Shown here piece after piece: positions 1 through 13,619 of a stretch of DNA of 64,000 nucleotides. Origin of the DNA: Wenzhouxiangella marina (GTDB taxonomy: Bacteria; Pseudomonadota; Gammaproteobacteria; Xanthomonadales; Wenzhouxiangellaceae); contig NZ_CP012154.1 in assembly GCF_001187785.1 (NCBI RefSeq), forward strand, positions 2,598,501 to 2,662,500, written 5' to 3'. Numbering within the stretch: position 1 is the stretch's first letter; each line of letters starts with the position of its first letter. Position numbers and translations under genes: made by a program. The notes beneath the pieces are model-generated. The model was given only the letters and a program-made list of their open reading frames with translations, was not told the origin of the DNA and did no database searches.

Positions 1-1529
1 ATGACGTTCAGGAACAGGGAGCCGCTGACCAGGTTCGCAAAGGCGAAGGATCCTGGACCGCAGAAGCCTGCCGCCGGCAGTGCCGTGACCACGGCGCCGT
101 CGAAGAAGGCGGACAGATTGTCACTGAAGGCGATGGCGCTGGCGGCTTCCGTCGCGGACGGATTGGACAGGGTGAATTCCATGCTCACGGTACCGCCCGC
201 GCCGACCGGGTCGTTCAGGAACACCTTGCCGAGTCGGGGCGACTCGCTGATGAACAGGATATCGCGCGGCGCTTCGCTCGCGACCGGGGCACCGTCGATC
301 GTCCCCGTCAGGGCCGAGGTCACGGCCGGGTAGGCTCCCGTCGCCGCGCCGGCTGGCACCTGCAGGGTGACCGTGAAGAAGCACAGCCCCTCGGGCGGAA
401 GATTGGCGCCGTTCAGGCTGAGCACCGCGCCACCGTCCAGGCTCGAACCCGCCCCGCAGACATCGCTGGCCGGCAAGCCAACCGCACTCAGACCGGCGAG
501 CATCAGGTCCAGATCGAAGTCGAAGCTGCCGCCGCTCAGGGCGTGGTCCCGGTCCAGGTTCTGCACGGTGAAACGCACGTCCACCGTCTCCCCCGGGAGC
601 ACCGGATCGGCCAGAAACTCCTGGATCAGGATCACATTGCCCGAGACCACGGGCTCCAGAGCTGCCGTGGCGAAGCCACTGGTATCGACGGGGCCCACAG
701 TGATACTGGTCAGCTCGTCGCTGGTATTGATCACCGGCCCGAAGCCGCCAAGATTGATCGACGAGACCACGTCGACGCTGATCGAACAGACGCCCCCTGC
801 GGCGACGCTGGCATCACCGGGGAAGGCCGGGGCATAGGAAAGGACATCACTGCCCGCCATGGCAACGATGCTGCCGCCACCACAACTGTTCGCTACGTTG
901 GGTGGATCGGCGATGATCATGCCGAGGGGGAGTTCATCGGTAAAACGCAGGCTGAATGACTGTTGTGCATTGAGCGAGTTGTCGATGAAGAAGCTAAGGG
1001 TCGACCGACCACCGAAGGGCGCCGTGACTGGCGAAAACGACTTGGAGAAGCCGGGCCGATCGGCCTCGACGGAGAACTCGTCCGTGGCGGGCCCGCTGTT
1101 GCCCTGGCTCGAAGTCAGGTCCCCCGAAGTCGTGGTGTAGAACCCCGGCAAGTCAGCCTTGACCTGCACCGAGATCTGACAGGACTCGAACCCGGCCAGG
1201 CTGCCGCCGCTGAAGGAAATGGTGCTACCGCCATCCGGTGCCGTCACCACGCCACCCACGCAATCGGTCATGGGCGCCGCGGGCACGGCCAGCGTGGCTC
1301 CAGCCGGAAGAATCGTCGTGAAGGCCAGATCGGTTGCCGGTGCCCCGCTGCCGTTCTGGATGTCGAAGACCAGCAGGTTGCTTCCGCCGGGGCCGATCTC
1401 ATCCGGAACGTGCGTCAGATCGAAGGTCGGCTGGGCCTGCACCCCCGAAGCCGCGGCCATCAAGGCGACGGAAAACAGCACGACGGCAAGCAAGGATGGG
1501 TTCGGGCAAGAACGAATCTTGGGGGTCAT
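1..1529 (-). CDS. Secreted repeat-module surface protein (DUF11-like), 3' end outside window
   Basis: The reading frame stays open from an ATG at 1529 to the window edge, giving 509 residues without a stop. A signal peptide occupies about residues 1-33 (hydrophobic LLAVVLFSVALMAAASG, then VQAQ). Four modules of about 125-140 residues start near residues 34, 158, 296 and 430. Each begins with an F or V, then P-x-GG and an alternating L/V-x-F-x-I/V-x-N strand, as in FSKSFSP...GGRSTLSFFIDN. This is the pattern of DUF11-type prealbumin-like repeats in bacterial exported adhesins and surface proteins. The C-terminal anchor is not visible. The function is probably structural, at the cell surface. 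It is transcribed divergently from the next gene, with 196 bp between the two starts. Confidence 0.75.
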   Translation of the reverse strand, partial: MTPKIRSCPNPSLLAVVLFSVALMAAASGVQAQPTFDLTHVPDEIGPGGSNLLVFDIQNGSGAPATDLAFTTILPAGATLAVPAAPMTDCVGGVVTAPDGGSTISFSGGSLAGFESCQISVQVKADLPGFYTTTSGDLTSSQGNSGPATDEFSVEADRPGFSKSFSPVTAPFGGRSTLSFFIDNSLNAQQSFSLRFTDELPLGMIIADPPNVANSCGGGSIVAMAGSDVLSYAPAFPGDASVAAGGVCSISVDVVSSINLGGFGPVINTSDELTSITVGPVDTSGFATAALEPVVSGNVILIQEFLADPVLPGETVDVRFTVQNLDRDHALSGGSFDFDLDLMLAGLSAVGLPASDVCGAGSSLDGGAVLSLNGANLPPEGLCFFTVTLQVPAGAATGAYPAVTSALTGTIDGAPVASEAPRDILFISESPRLGKVFLNDPVGAGGTVSMEFTLSNPSATEAASAIAFSDNLSAFFDGAVVTALPAAGFCGPGSFAFANLVSGSLFLNV

Positions 1530-1725
1530 GCGTTGAGCTACTCCAGCCGGATTGCGAAGCCATGTTCATCTGGCCCGCTCGAATGACCGACCAGCCCGAC
1601 GAGCTTAGCCGAAAACCCGCTGCCTGTCGCCCGATCCCCCCTGGCCAGAGGGCCTGCAGGTGACACCCTTCGTGCACAGGGAGTATGATCGAGCCTCCTT
1701 GCCCGAACCTTCTGGAGCCTGCCCC

Positions 1726-3138
1726 ATGCGTTCCCTGCTCAATGCCCTCCTGCTCTCCGCCTGCGTCGGCAGCAGCGTCCTGCCCGGCGACAGCCAGGCC
1801 CAGATCGGCTCGGAACCGATCAACGTCGAAGCGCGGGCCAGCACCCTGGAGTTCGCCCTGACCAACCCTCGCCTGCCCCATGCGGGCGCTCGACTGATCG
1901 TCACCGGTCCGAACGGCTACCAGACGGTCAAGCGCTTCGAAGTCGGCCAGGCCATGGTCTTCAGCCCGACGCGTGAGGGCGCGCCCGCCAATGGCCACTT
2001 CAACTTCGAGCTGCGCCTCCAGGCCATCGAAGAACCTCGAGCCGGCATGGGCATGCCCCAGGCCGAGCCGGTCGCCCTGAGCACCACCCGGGGGTCCTTC
2101 GCGGTGGAGAATGGCCAGATCATCGGCCAGATGGAGGAAGGAGACACCCGGGCGATCGTCGTACCCGACGACCAGAGCGTGCAGGGTTCTCTCTGCGTCG
2201 GCCTGGACTGCACGTCGAGCGAGGCCTTTTCCGATTTCTCGGTCCTGACCCTCAAGGAAAACAACACCCGGATCCGCTTCTGGGACACGAGCAACTCGGC
2301 CTCCTTCCCCAGCACCGATTGGGAACTTCGGGCCAACGACACCATCAACGGCGGCGCCAACCAGTTCTCCATCGTCGACTACACGGTCGGCAATGAAATC
2401 CTGACCATTGAAGCCGGCGCGCCGGAAAGCGCCCTGTTCATTCGCGAATCCGGCCAGGTCGGTCTGGGCACCCGCACTCCGCTGATGAACCTGCACGTGA
2501 CCGACACCAACACGCCGGCCATCCGCCTGGATCAGGACGGCACTGGCGGTTTCGGGGCCCAGAGCTGGGACATGGGCGGCAACGAGATCGAGTACTTCGT
2601 ACGCGACGCCAGCAGCCTGACCATTCCGTTCTCCATCGTGGCCGGCGCACCGGATGACTCGCTGATCGTCGACGGCCTGGGCAATGTGGGCATGGGTGTG
2701 CTGACGCCACAGAACAGCCTGCACATCAACAGCCGGAGTGCCGCCGCAGGCATCCGCCTGGAATCGCCGGCCGCCGTCTGGGATGCCAACGCGTCCATCG
2801 ACGGTTTCATCATCGACCAGCGCGGCACGGACGGCACCGAGCTCCGCCTTTCCGCCCAGGGCGACCTGCGAGTCGCCGGCTCCCTCACATCCCTGGCCCC
2901 CGTGGAACTGCCGCGGGTCACTGCCACCCAGGGCAGTGCCTCCCTGGCCGAGATCGAAGCGCATATCCAGCGCTTCGGACAGCTGCCGGGGATCGAGCAG
3001 CCGGGCAGCGAGGGCCATGACCTGATCGAATTCCAGATGCAGCTCCTCGAAGCGATCCAGCAGCTGACCCTGCAGAACATCGAACAGCAGAAGGAAATCG
3101 AAGCGCTGCAGAGCCAGATCAACCGCATGCGTCGCTGA
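1726..3138 (+). CDS. Secreted tail-fibre-like protein with C-terminal coiled coil
   Basis: This 470-residue protein begins at the ATG that precedes a clear signal peptide (MRSLLNALLLSACVGSS, cleavage after about residue 25); an in-frame ATG 22 codons upstream lacks that context. Two motifs, near residues 240-260 (GQVGLGTRTPLMNLHV) and 315-335 (GNVGMGVLTPQNSLHI), match the G-x-V-G-x-G-x-x-T-P-x-x-x-L-H pattern of fibre proteins and S74-type tail spikes. The last ~40 residues (QLLEAIQQL...IEALQSQINRM) form a heptad coiled coil, suggesting trimerisation. No S74 endosialidase-chaperone domain follows. It is probably an extracellular fibrous protein; the partner is unknown. A strong terminator follows. 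Confidence 0.7.
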   Translation: MRSLLNALLLSACVGSSVLPGDSQAQIGSEPINVEARASTLEFALTNPRLPHAGARLIVTGPNGYQTVKRFEVGQAMVFSPTREGAPANGHFNFELRLQAIEEPRAGMGMPQAEPVALSTTRGSFAVENGQIIGQMEEGDTRAIVVPDDQSVQGSLCVGLDCTSSEAFSDFSVLTLKENNTRIRFWDTSNSASFPSTDWELRANDTINGGANQFSIVDYTVGNEILTIEAGAPESALFIRESGQVGLGTRTPLMNLHVTDTNTPAIRLDQDGTGGFGAQSWDMGGNEIEYFVRDASSLTIPFSIVAGAPDDSLIVDGLGNVGMGVLTPQNSLHINSRSAAAGIRLESPAAVWDANASIDGFIIDQRGTDGTELRLSAQGDLRVAGSLTSLAPVELPRVTATQGSASLAEIEAHIQRFGQLPGIEQPGSEGHDLIEFQMQLLEAIQQLTLQNIEQQKEIEALQSQINRMRR

Positions 3139-3171
3139 AGCAATTCCGCGCCGAGATCGACCCCTTGGTCC

Positions 3172-3198
3172 AGGCCGCAGGTCAAGCTGCGGCCTTTT
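3172..3198 (+). terminator. Rho-independent terminator after the fibre-like gene
   Basis: AGGCCGCAG (3172-3180) and CTGCGGCCT (3187-3195) form a perfect 9-bp stem around a 6-base loop, followed by TTTT. It lies 34 bp after the stop of the upstream gene. Confidence 0.85.
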
Positions 3199-3278
3199 CA
3201 TTGTCTGGCCACCGGCCACACGTGGCTTGACCCGGCTCTGCTAAGCTCCGAAGCGTCCAGATTTCATCGGAGTCTTCC

Positions 3279-5171
3279 ATGCTTGCCTCGAATGCTCGCC
3301 TCGTCCTCGTTCTTGCGCTGATCGCCCTCGCTCTGGCGCCAGGGGTTTCGGAGTCCCAGGAAACCCACCGCCCCGTGCTGCTCGGCAAGCACTGGGTGGC
3401 CGTCACGGGCAAGCCGCAGGGGGCGACCGCCGGCGCGATGATGTTCCAGCAGGGCGGCAACGCCGTGGATGCCGCCGCGGCCATGCTGGCCGCCACGGCC
3501 ACCATGTGGGACGTGCTCGGCTGGGGCGGCGAAACGCAGGCCCTGATCTACAACCCGAACACCGGCGAGGTGCTGGGCATCAACGCCCTCGGCGTCGCCC
3601 CGACCGGCGCCACGCCAGAGTTCTTCCTCGATCAGGGCATGCTCTATCCGCCCGAGTTCGGCCCCCTGGCCGCGACCACGCCGGGCACGCCGGGTGGCCT
3701 GATGGTGATGGTCGCCGAATACGGTCGCCTGAGCCTGGCCCAGGTGCTGGCGCCCTCGATCCAGCTCGCCGAGGGCTACCCGATCGAGGCCTCGCAGTCG
3801 GCCAATATCGAACGGCGTCGCGAGATCCTCGAGCAGTGGCCCAGCTCCACCCGCGTCTTTCTCCCGCACCACGACCCCGAAAACCCGGAGCAGCGCGCCG
3901 CGCCGGCGCCTGGCGAAATCTTCCGCCAGCCCGAGCTGAAGGCCACCCTGGAACGCCTGGTGGCCGCCGAGTCCGAGGCCCTGGCCAATGGCGCGAGCCG
4001 GAAGGAAGCGATCTACGCTGCCTATGAGCTGTTCTATCGCGGCGCCATCGCCGAGGAGATCGTTACGGCCACCCGCGAGGCCGGCGGCCTGTTCACGGAA
4101 CGGGACCTGGCCGAGTGGGAAGTCATCATCGAGGAACCCATCACCACCAACTACCGCGGTATCGACGTCTACAAGCTGACCAGCTGGACCCAGGGCCCGG
4201 TGCTGCTGCAGGCCCTCAACATCCTCGAAGGCTTCGACCTCCAGGCGATGGGCTACAACTCCACCCGCTACGTGCACACGCTCTATCAGGCCATGAGCCT
4301 GGCCTTCGCCGACCGCGACTTCTACTACGGCGACCCGTACACCGCCCCGGCCGAGCCCATCGAAGGGCTGCTCTCCAAGGACTACGCGGCCCAGCGCCGT
4401 CAGCTGATCTCCTTCGACGGCCTCATCGAGAACCTGCGCCCCGGCGACCCCTACCCGTTCCAGGGCGAGACGAACCCCTTCACCGAGCTGCTCGAGGCCT
4501 GGACGCCCGAGCCGCCGGAGGCCGACGCGGAAGGCATCGGCGGCTTCCAGCAGGCCATGCAGATGTCCCATCGTGAGGGCTTCCTGGCCGGCACCACCTC
4601 GATCCAGGCCGCCGACGCCGAGGGCTGGGTCGTCTCCGTCACCCCCTCGGGCGGCTGGATTCCGGCCTTCATCGCTGGCGAGACCGGCATCGGTCTGAGT
4701 CAGCGCATGCAGAGCTTCGTCCTCGACGAGCGCCTGAACCCCTACAACGTCGTGGCGCCGGGCAAGCGCCCGCGCGTGACCCTGACGCCGAGCCTGGCCC
4801 TGCGAGATGGCGAGCCCCTGATGGCCTTCTCGGTCCAGGGCGGCGACAGCCAGGACCAGAACCTGCTCCAGTTCTTCCTGAACATGGTCGAGTGGGGCAT
4901 GACCGTGCAGCAGGCCGCCGACGGTCGCGGCCACATCCAGAGCTTCAACATGCAGTCGAGCTTCGGCGCTCACCAGGCCGAGCTCAACAAGATCCAGGTC
5001 CCGCCGCTGGTTTCGGCCTATACGCGTGACCAGCTCGCGGCCATGGGCTACGACGTCGAAGCCGTCGAGCGCGTCTACAACCCGACCACGGCGATCTGGT
5101 TCGACCGCGAGCATGGCGCCATGCACGGTGCCGCCAGCGACTACGGCGACGACTACGGCATCGCCTGGTAA
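3279..5171 (+). CDS. Gamma-glutamyltransferase family protein, periplasmic
   Basis: This 630-residue protein belongs to the Ntn-hydrolase gamma-glutamyltranspeptidase family, which hydrolyses or transfers gamma-glutamyl groups of glutathione and related amides. Residues 1-26 form a signal peptide. The family N-terminal signature GGNAVDAAAAML lies near residues 57-68. The autocleavage/nucleophile site is in GTTSIQ, with Thr439 as the expected new N-terminus of the small subunit. The length suits an uncleaved precursor. The TTS and PSGGW sequences differ from the TTHxS and GGxGS of classical GGT. It may therefore belong to the wider GGT-like amidase group, and the substrate is not certain. It is separated from the next gene by a GC-rich hairpin. 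Confidence 0.85.
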   Translation: MLASNARLVLVLALIALALAPGVSESQETHRPVLLGKHWVAVTGKPQGATAGAMMFQQGGNAVDAAAAMLAATATMWDVLGWGGETQALIYNPNTGEVLGINALGVAPTGATPEFFLDQGMLYPPEFGPLAATTPGTPGGLMVMVAEYGRLSLAQVLAPSIQLAEGYPIEASQSANIERRREILEQWPSSTRVFLPHHDPENPEQRAAPAPGEIFRQPELKATLERLVAAESEALANGASRKEAIYAAYELFYRGAIAEEIVTATREAGGLFTERDLAEWEVIIEEPITTNYRGIDVYKLTSWTQGPVLLQALNILEGFDLQAMGYNSTRYVHTLYQAMSLAFADRDFYYGDPYTAPAEPIEGLLSKDYAAQRRQLISFDGLIENLRPGDPYPFQGETNPFTELLEAWTPEPPEADAEGIGGFQQAMQMSHREGFLAGTTSIQAADAEGWVVSVTPSGGWIPAFIAGETGIGLSQRMQSFVLDERLNPYNVVAPGKRPRVTLTPSLALRDGEPLMAFSVQGGDSQDQNLLQFFLNMVEWGMTVQQAADGRGHIQSFNMQSSFGAHQAELNKIQVPPLVSAYTRDQLAAMGYDVEAVERVYNPTTAIWFDREHGAMHGAASDYGDDYGIAW

Positions 5172-5190
5172 GCCGTCCTGAAAACCCGCG

Positions 5191-5220
5191 CAGGCCGGGG
5201 CACGATCCTGCCCCGGCCTG
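5191..5220 (+). terminator. Strong hairpin after the GGT-like gene
   Basis: CAGGCCGGGGCA (5191-5202) pairs perfectly with TGCCCCGGCCTG (5209-5220) around a 6-base loop, 20 bp after the stop. There is no long T-run, so it may act as a weak terminator or an mRNA-stabilising hairpin. Confidence 0.55.
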
Positions 5221-5262
5221 TGCTACCTTTCGGTCTCCGATTTTTCCTGTCCCGGAGATCCC

Positions 5263-7044
5263 ATGTCCCTGCTGCGCTGCGCTGCCCTGCTGCTCGTCAC
5301 TCTCTCCCTGATCGCCTGTCAGTCCTCCGAGCCTGAACCGGCCCCGACGCCGCCAGCGGTGGCCAGCAGCCCGACCGAGCCGGTGCCCGAGGTCGAGATT
5401 GCCGACCACATCCTGACCGGCGGTACGGTCATCACCGTGGACCCGGACCTGCCCGAAGGCGAAGCCATCGCCATCAAGGACGGCCGCATCCTGGCCGTGG
5501 GCTCGGCCGAGGACATCACGGCCTACCTGGGCGAGACCACCGAAGTCATCGAGCTCGATGGCCGCACGGTCCTGCCCGGCTTCATCGAGGGCCACGGCCA
5601 TTTCCTCGGCCTGGGCGACGCCCTGATGATCCTCGACCTCATGCCCACGCGCAGCTTCCAGGACATCGTCGATCTGGTGGCCGAGGCCGCATCCGACGCC
5701 GAGCCGGGCGAATGGATCGTCGGCCGCGGCTGGCACCAGGAACGCTGGGGCGACAGCAATGAGGCCACCTACGACGGCGTCCCGCACCATCGGAGTCTAA
5801 GCGCCGTCAGCCCCGACAACCCGGTCGTGCTGTTCCACGCCAGCGGCCATGCTTCCTACGCCAACGCCGCGGCCCTCGAGCTGGCCGGCATCGATGGCGA
5901 CACGCCCGATCCCGAGGGCGGCAAGATCGTACGTGACGAGAACGGCGAGGCCACCGGCTTCCTGCGCCAGGCCGCGCAGCTGGCCGTCCGGGAAAAGCTC
6001 GCTGAAGCCTTCGAAGACATGAGCGAAGCCGAACGCCAGGCCTACTTCGAGCGCCAGGTCGAGCTGGCAGGCGCCGAGGCTCTGCGTCACGGGATCACCA
6101 GCTTCCACGACATGGGCACGAACTTCGCCGACATCGACCGCCTGAAGGCCCTGGCCGAATCGCAAGGCCTGCCCGTTCGCCTGCACGTCGCCGTCCGCCA
6201 CGAGACCAACGAGGACCTGCGTGCACGAGTGGCCGACTACCGCATGATTGGCCATGCCGACGGCTTCCTGACCGTACGCGCACTGAAGCGCAACATCGAC
6301 GGCGCCCTGGGCACGCACGGCGCGTGGTTGCTCGATCCCTACGCCGACAAGCCCGAGACCTCGGGCCTGCCCCAGACCTCGCTCGAGAACCTGCGCGAGA
6401 CCGCCGAGATCGCCCTGGAGTTCGGCTTCCAGCTGAACACCCACGCGATCGGCGACCGCGGCAACCGCGAAGTGCTGGACATGTACGAGGACCTTATCGG
6501 CGACCGCGCTGACGAGGACCTGCGCTGGCGCGTCGAGCACGCCCAGACCCTGCATCCGGACGAAGTCCCGCGCTTCGCCGCCCTCGGCGCCATCGCCTCC
6601 ATGCAGGGCGTGCACGCCACCTCCGACGGCCCCTGGGTGCCGCAGCGCTTGGGTGAAGACCGTGCCCGCGAGCGCGCCTACGTCTGGCGCGCCCTGCTCG
6701 ATGCCGGCGCCACGATCTGCAACGGCACCGACGTGCCCGTCGAGTCGATCTCGCCGATCGCCTCCTACGCCAGCTCCGTCACCCGCCGCATGGCCAACGG
6801 CGAGCAGTTCTACCCCGAGCAGTCCATGACCCGCATGGAAGCGCTGGAGTCCTACACGATCGGCTGCGCCCGCGCCGTCTTCGACGAAGACGAGCACGGC
6901 AGCCTGATGCCGGGCAAACGCGCGGACCTGGTTGTCCTCGACGGCAACCCCCTGACCGTGCCGGAGGACCAGCTGGCGAATCTGCAGGTCGAGATGACCT
7001 GGGTGGACGGCGAGCTGCGCTACCAGCGCAAGGATCGCGACTGA
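5263..7044 (+). CDS. Amidohydrolase family lipoprotein (YtcJ-like)
   Basis: This 593-residue metal-dependent amidohydrolase is of the Amidohydro_3/YtcJ type. The lipobox L-I-A-C with Cys19 and a PEPAPTPP linker predict a lipoprotein. The TIM-barrel core starts with VLPGFIEGHGHF, where His111 and His113 are the expected metal ligands. NTHAIGDRGNREVLDMYEDL and RVEHAQTLHPDEV carry the later family histidines, and MPGKRADLVVLDGNP closes the composite beta-sandwich. Family members hydrolyse exocyclic C-N bonds; the substrate is unknown. The final 96 bp before the last residues are duplicated exactly at 13386-13481, after the metal-efflux cassette, and its likely original terminator lies there too. 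Confidence 0.88.
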   Translation: MSLLRCAALLLVTLSLIACQSSEPEPAPTPPAVASSPTEPVPEVEIADHILTGGTVITVDPDLPEGEAIAIKDGRILAVGSAEDITAYLGETTEVIELDGRTVLPGFIEGHGHFLGLGDALMILDLMPTRSFQDIVDLVAEAASDAEPGEWIVGRGWHQERWGDSNEATYDGVPHHRSLSAVSPDNPVVLFHASGHASYANAAALELAGIDGDTPDPEGGKIVRDENGEATGFLRQAAQLAVREKLAEAFEDMSEAERQAYFERQVELAGAEALRHGITSFHDMGTNFADIDRLKALAESQGLPVRLHVAVRHETNEDLRARVADYRMIGHADGFLTVRALKRNIDGALGTHGAWLLDPYADKPETSGLPQTSLENLRETAEIALEFGFQLNTHAIGDRGNREVLDMYEDLIGDRADEDLRWRVEHAQTLHPDEVPRFAALGAIASMQGVHATSDGPWVPQRLGEDRARERAYVWRALLDAGATICNGTDVPVESISPIASYASSVTRRMANGEQFYPEQSMTRMEALESYTIGCARAVFDEDEHGSLMPGKRADLVVLDGNPLTVPEDQLANLQVEMTWVDGELRYQRKDRD

Positions 7045-7088
7045 GGTGCAGACGCTTCGGGAGCAACCCTTTCTGCTAAAATTGAACG

Positions 7089-7460
7089 ATGCTCCGATCC
7101 TGTGACAGAAAAGGGGCTTTGCCCTGGGTGACCATTGCGCTGCTGGTACTGGCGCTGATCGGGCAGCCGCTGCTTTCGCTGCTCGGAGAGGTTCACGCTG
7201 CAGCGCATGGTGATGTGGCGGTACACGTCAGCCATTCGGAACACGCGACAAACGCCAACCCGGGTGACAGCCCGGGAAGCGGCGACTTGCTCCATGACAT
7301 CCTGCACCTGACCGCCTGTTGCGTTCATCTGACCGCACTACCCGGGTCGCTTGCCGCGACTGATTCGGTCCCAGCCACCATGCACCTCCCCTCCTCGGCC
7401 GAGCATCACGCCGAGGACATTTTTCCATCCAGGAGACTTCGACCTCCGATCATCGGCTGA
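7089..7460 (+). CDS. CzcI-like His-rich exported protein
   Basis: This 123-residue protein has one N-terminal hydrophobic segment (VTIALLVLALIGQPLLSLL) and then a stretch rich in His and Ser (HAAAHGD, HVSHSEH, LHDILHLTACCVH, SSAEHHAED). Small His-rich proteins of this layout often open czc-type operons (CzcI/DUF2946-like) and are thought to bind metal in the periplasm or modulate induction. It is the first gene of the inserted metal-efflux cassette, 60 bp before the czcC-type gene. The family assignment rests on layout and context rather than a decisive motif. Confidence 0.6.
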   Translation: MLRSCDRKGALPWVTIALLVLALIGQPLLSLLGEVHAAAHGDVAVHVSHSEHATNANPGDSPGSGDLLHDILHLTACCVHLTALPGSLAATDSVPATMHLPSSAEHHAEDIFPSRRLRPPIIG

Positions 7461-7520
7461 GACGCCGTGGCGATTGATCCCGCCGCTCCAGCCTTTCGTT
7501 TCTGATCCATCGGAGTTCCC

Positions 7521-8794
7521 ATGATCCATTTCAACCGAGCGGCCCTGGCCGCATCGGTGCTGTGCCTGTGCCTTTCCGCACCGGCCAGTGCCGCTGTTCC
7601 CCTGACTCTCGATAACGCCTTCGATCGCGTCATCGAATCGCATCCCGACCTCGCGGCCTACCGCTTTGCCGAAGCCGCATACCAGGCCGAGGCCGAGCAG
7701 GCGCGGCAAACGCCGCCTCTGCGCCTGGAAGCCGAGGCCGAAAACATTCTGGGCACTGGCCCTGCCGCCGGCTTTGGCGGCGCCGAATTCGGCGTGTCCC
7801 TGGCTTCCGTGATCGAGCGCGGCGGCAAGCGGGGTGCCCGTTTCGCCGTCGCTGACCAGCGCCTGCGCGGGCTCCAACTGCTGCGCGAAGGCGATCGCCT
7901 CGACCTGCTGGCCGAAGTGGCACGGCGTTACCTCGACGCCATAGCAGCGACGGCGCTGGCAGCGTTGACGCGTGACGATCTCGCCCAGCGCGACCAGTGG
8001 GTCGCGATCACCGCAGAGCGGCGCCGGGCCGGCGTCGAGTCGTCCTCAGCAATGCTGGCAGCCGAGGCGAGCCGTTCACGCGTCGCGGCCGAGCTGGACC
8101 GCAACCTGAGCGCAGCGACCCATGCCCGGCGGCGTCTTGCCGTGCTGTGGGGTGATGCCTCGACCGACTTCGAACTGGCGACCGTCGATCTGGCCGTGCT
8201 GCCTCGCCTGCCGGACTACCAGGCACTTGTGAGCCTACTGGCCGAGACCCCTGCGTTGCAGCAGTTTGCCCATCGGGAACGGCTGAACGAAGCCCGCCTG
8301 CAGCTGGCTCGCAGCGCGCGCGTGGCCGACATCGACTGGCGGGTTGGCGTACGGCGCCTTCAGTCCGAATCGGATTGGGGCCTGGTTGGCAGCGTTTCGA
8401 TTCCCTTGGGCAGCGCCACTCGCGCTGCCCCACGCATTCGTGCCGCCGAGGCCGAGCTGGCGGCCATCGAAGTCGAACGCGAAGGTCGTCAACGATCCCT
8501 CCAGGCCACGCTGACCGAAGCCTGGGCGCAGCTCGAGCTTGCGATCGGGCACGCGCGCCTCACCGACACCGAGGTTCTACCGGCGCTGCGTCGAGCGGCC
8601 GAAGAGGCCGAACGCAGTTACCGGGCGGGCGCCAGCAGCTACCTGGAATGGACCCAACTACAGGGCGAAATCGTGGCCGCGCGCCGAGAGCATCTGGAGG
8701 CCGCACTGACGGCCCATCGCGCCCTGATCGAACTGCAACGCCTGACCGGCCAGACCTTCACCGTCGCTGCTGGCACCGACAAGGGAATCACACC

Positions 8795-8798
<4 letters not shown>
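7521..8798 (+). CDS. czcC: TolC-family outer membrane factor, CzcC-like
   Basis: This 425-residue protein has a signal peptide (about 1-24, ending PASA). It shows the two long alpha-helical repeats of outer membrane efflux proteins: LDNAFDRVIESHPDLAAYR opens the first, and LQATLTEAWAQLELAIGHA with YRAGASSYLEWTQLQ closes the second. The SYLEW segment is typical of the CzcC/CusC branch. It forms the outer membrane channel of the tripartite pump built with the next two genes. Its stop codon overlaps the start of the adaptor gene (ATGA), so the genes are translationally coupled. The symbol is assigned from operon order and family, not experiment. Confidence 0.88.
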
Positions 8799-13274
<4,476 letters not shown>

Positions 13275-13285
13275 TCTTCGAAGTA

Positions 13286-13356
13286 TGACCCAGGCAACCA
13301 TTCAGATCGAATCATTCGCACTGCGCCTGAATTCGATCTAAAAAGTTGCCGGGTCA
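13286..13356. repeat. Imperfect inverted repeat at the right end of the metal cassette
   Basis: The outer arms TGACCCAGGCAAC (13286-13298) and GTTGCCGGGTCA (13345-13356) pair with one bulge. The inner arms AGATCGAAT (13304-13312) and ATTCGATCT (13331-13339) pair perfectly around an 18-base loop. It lies between the czcA stop and the copied amidohydrolase tail. It may be a terminator-like stem or an element end. Confidence 0.6.
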
Positions 13357-13370
13357 ATAAAATCAGAAAT

Positions 13371-13490
13371 CGCGCCGATCTGGTCGTCCTCGACGGCAAC
13401 CCCCTGACCGTGCCGGAGGACCAGCTGGCGAATCTGCAGGTCGAGATGACCTGGGTGGACGGCGAGCTGCGCTACCAGCGCGAGGACTGA
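13371..13490 (+). pseudogene. Duplicated 3' fragment of the amidohydrolase gene
   Basis: Bases 13386-13481 are identical over 96 bp to 6934-7029 of the amidohydrolase gene. Similarity extends a few codons upstream with synonymous differences. The fragment keeps the reading frame (DLVVLDGNP ... YQREDD-type end) and its own TGA but has no start. Compared with the intact gene it lacks 6 bp just before the stop. It is a remnant, most simply the original gene end left behind when the metal cassette entered. Confidence 0.85.
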
Positions 13491-13509
13491 TTCGCATCCT
13501 GATTCGCAT

Positions 13510-13541
13510 CGATGCGCCCGCCGCAGCTGGCGGGCGCATCG
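13510..13541 (+). terminator. Perfect 13-bp hairpin, probable original amidohydrolase terminator
   Basis: CGATGCGCCCGCC (13510-13522) and GGCGGGCGCATCG (13529-13541) form a perfect stem with a 6-base loop, 19 bp after the fragment's stop. No T-run follows. No equivalent hairpin follows the intact gene at 7044. Confidence 0.6.
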
Positions 13542-13619
13542 GCTGAATTCAAGGGATCATTGCAACTCCAGGGACGGCAACCCCAGGGACGGCACGCCCG
13601 GCACCCAGCCTTGAAGGAA

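Noticed and set aside
1726-3138. Prophage tail fibre
   Set aside because: There is a signal peptide, and no other phage genes are near, so a secreted chromosomal protein is more likely.
1399-3219. 606-codon open frame on the - strand over the fibre-like gene
   Set aside because: Low-complexity antisense frame; the + strand gene has a signal peptide and fibre motifs.
3264-5126. 620-codon open frame on the - strand over the GGT-like gene
   Set aside because: It shadows a gene with clear family motifs; no start signal or domain.
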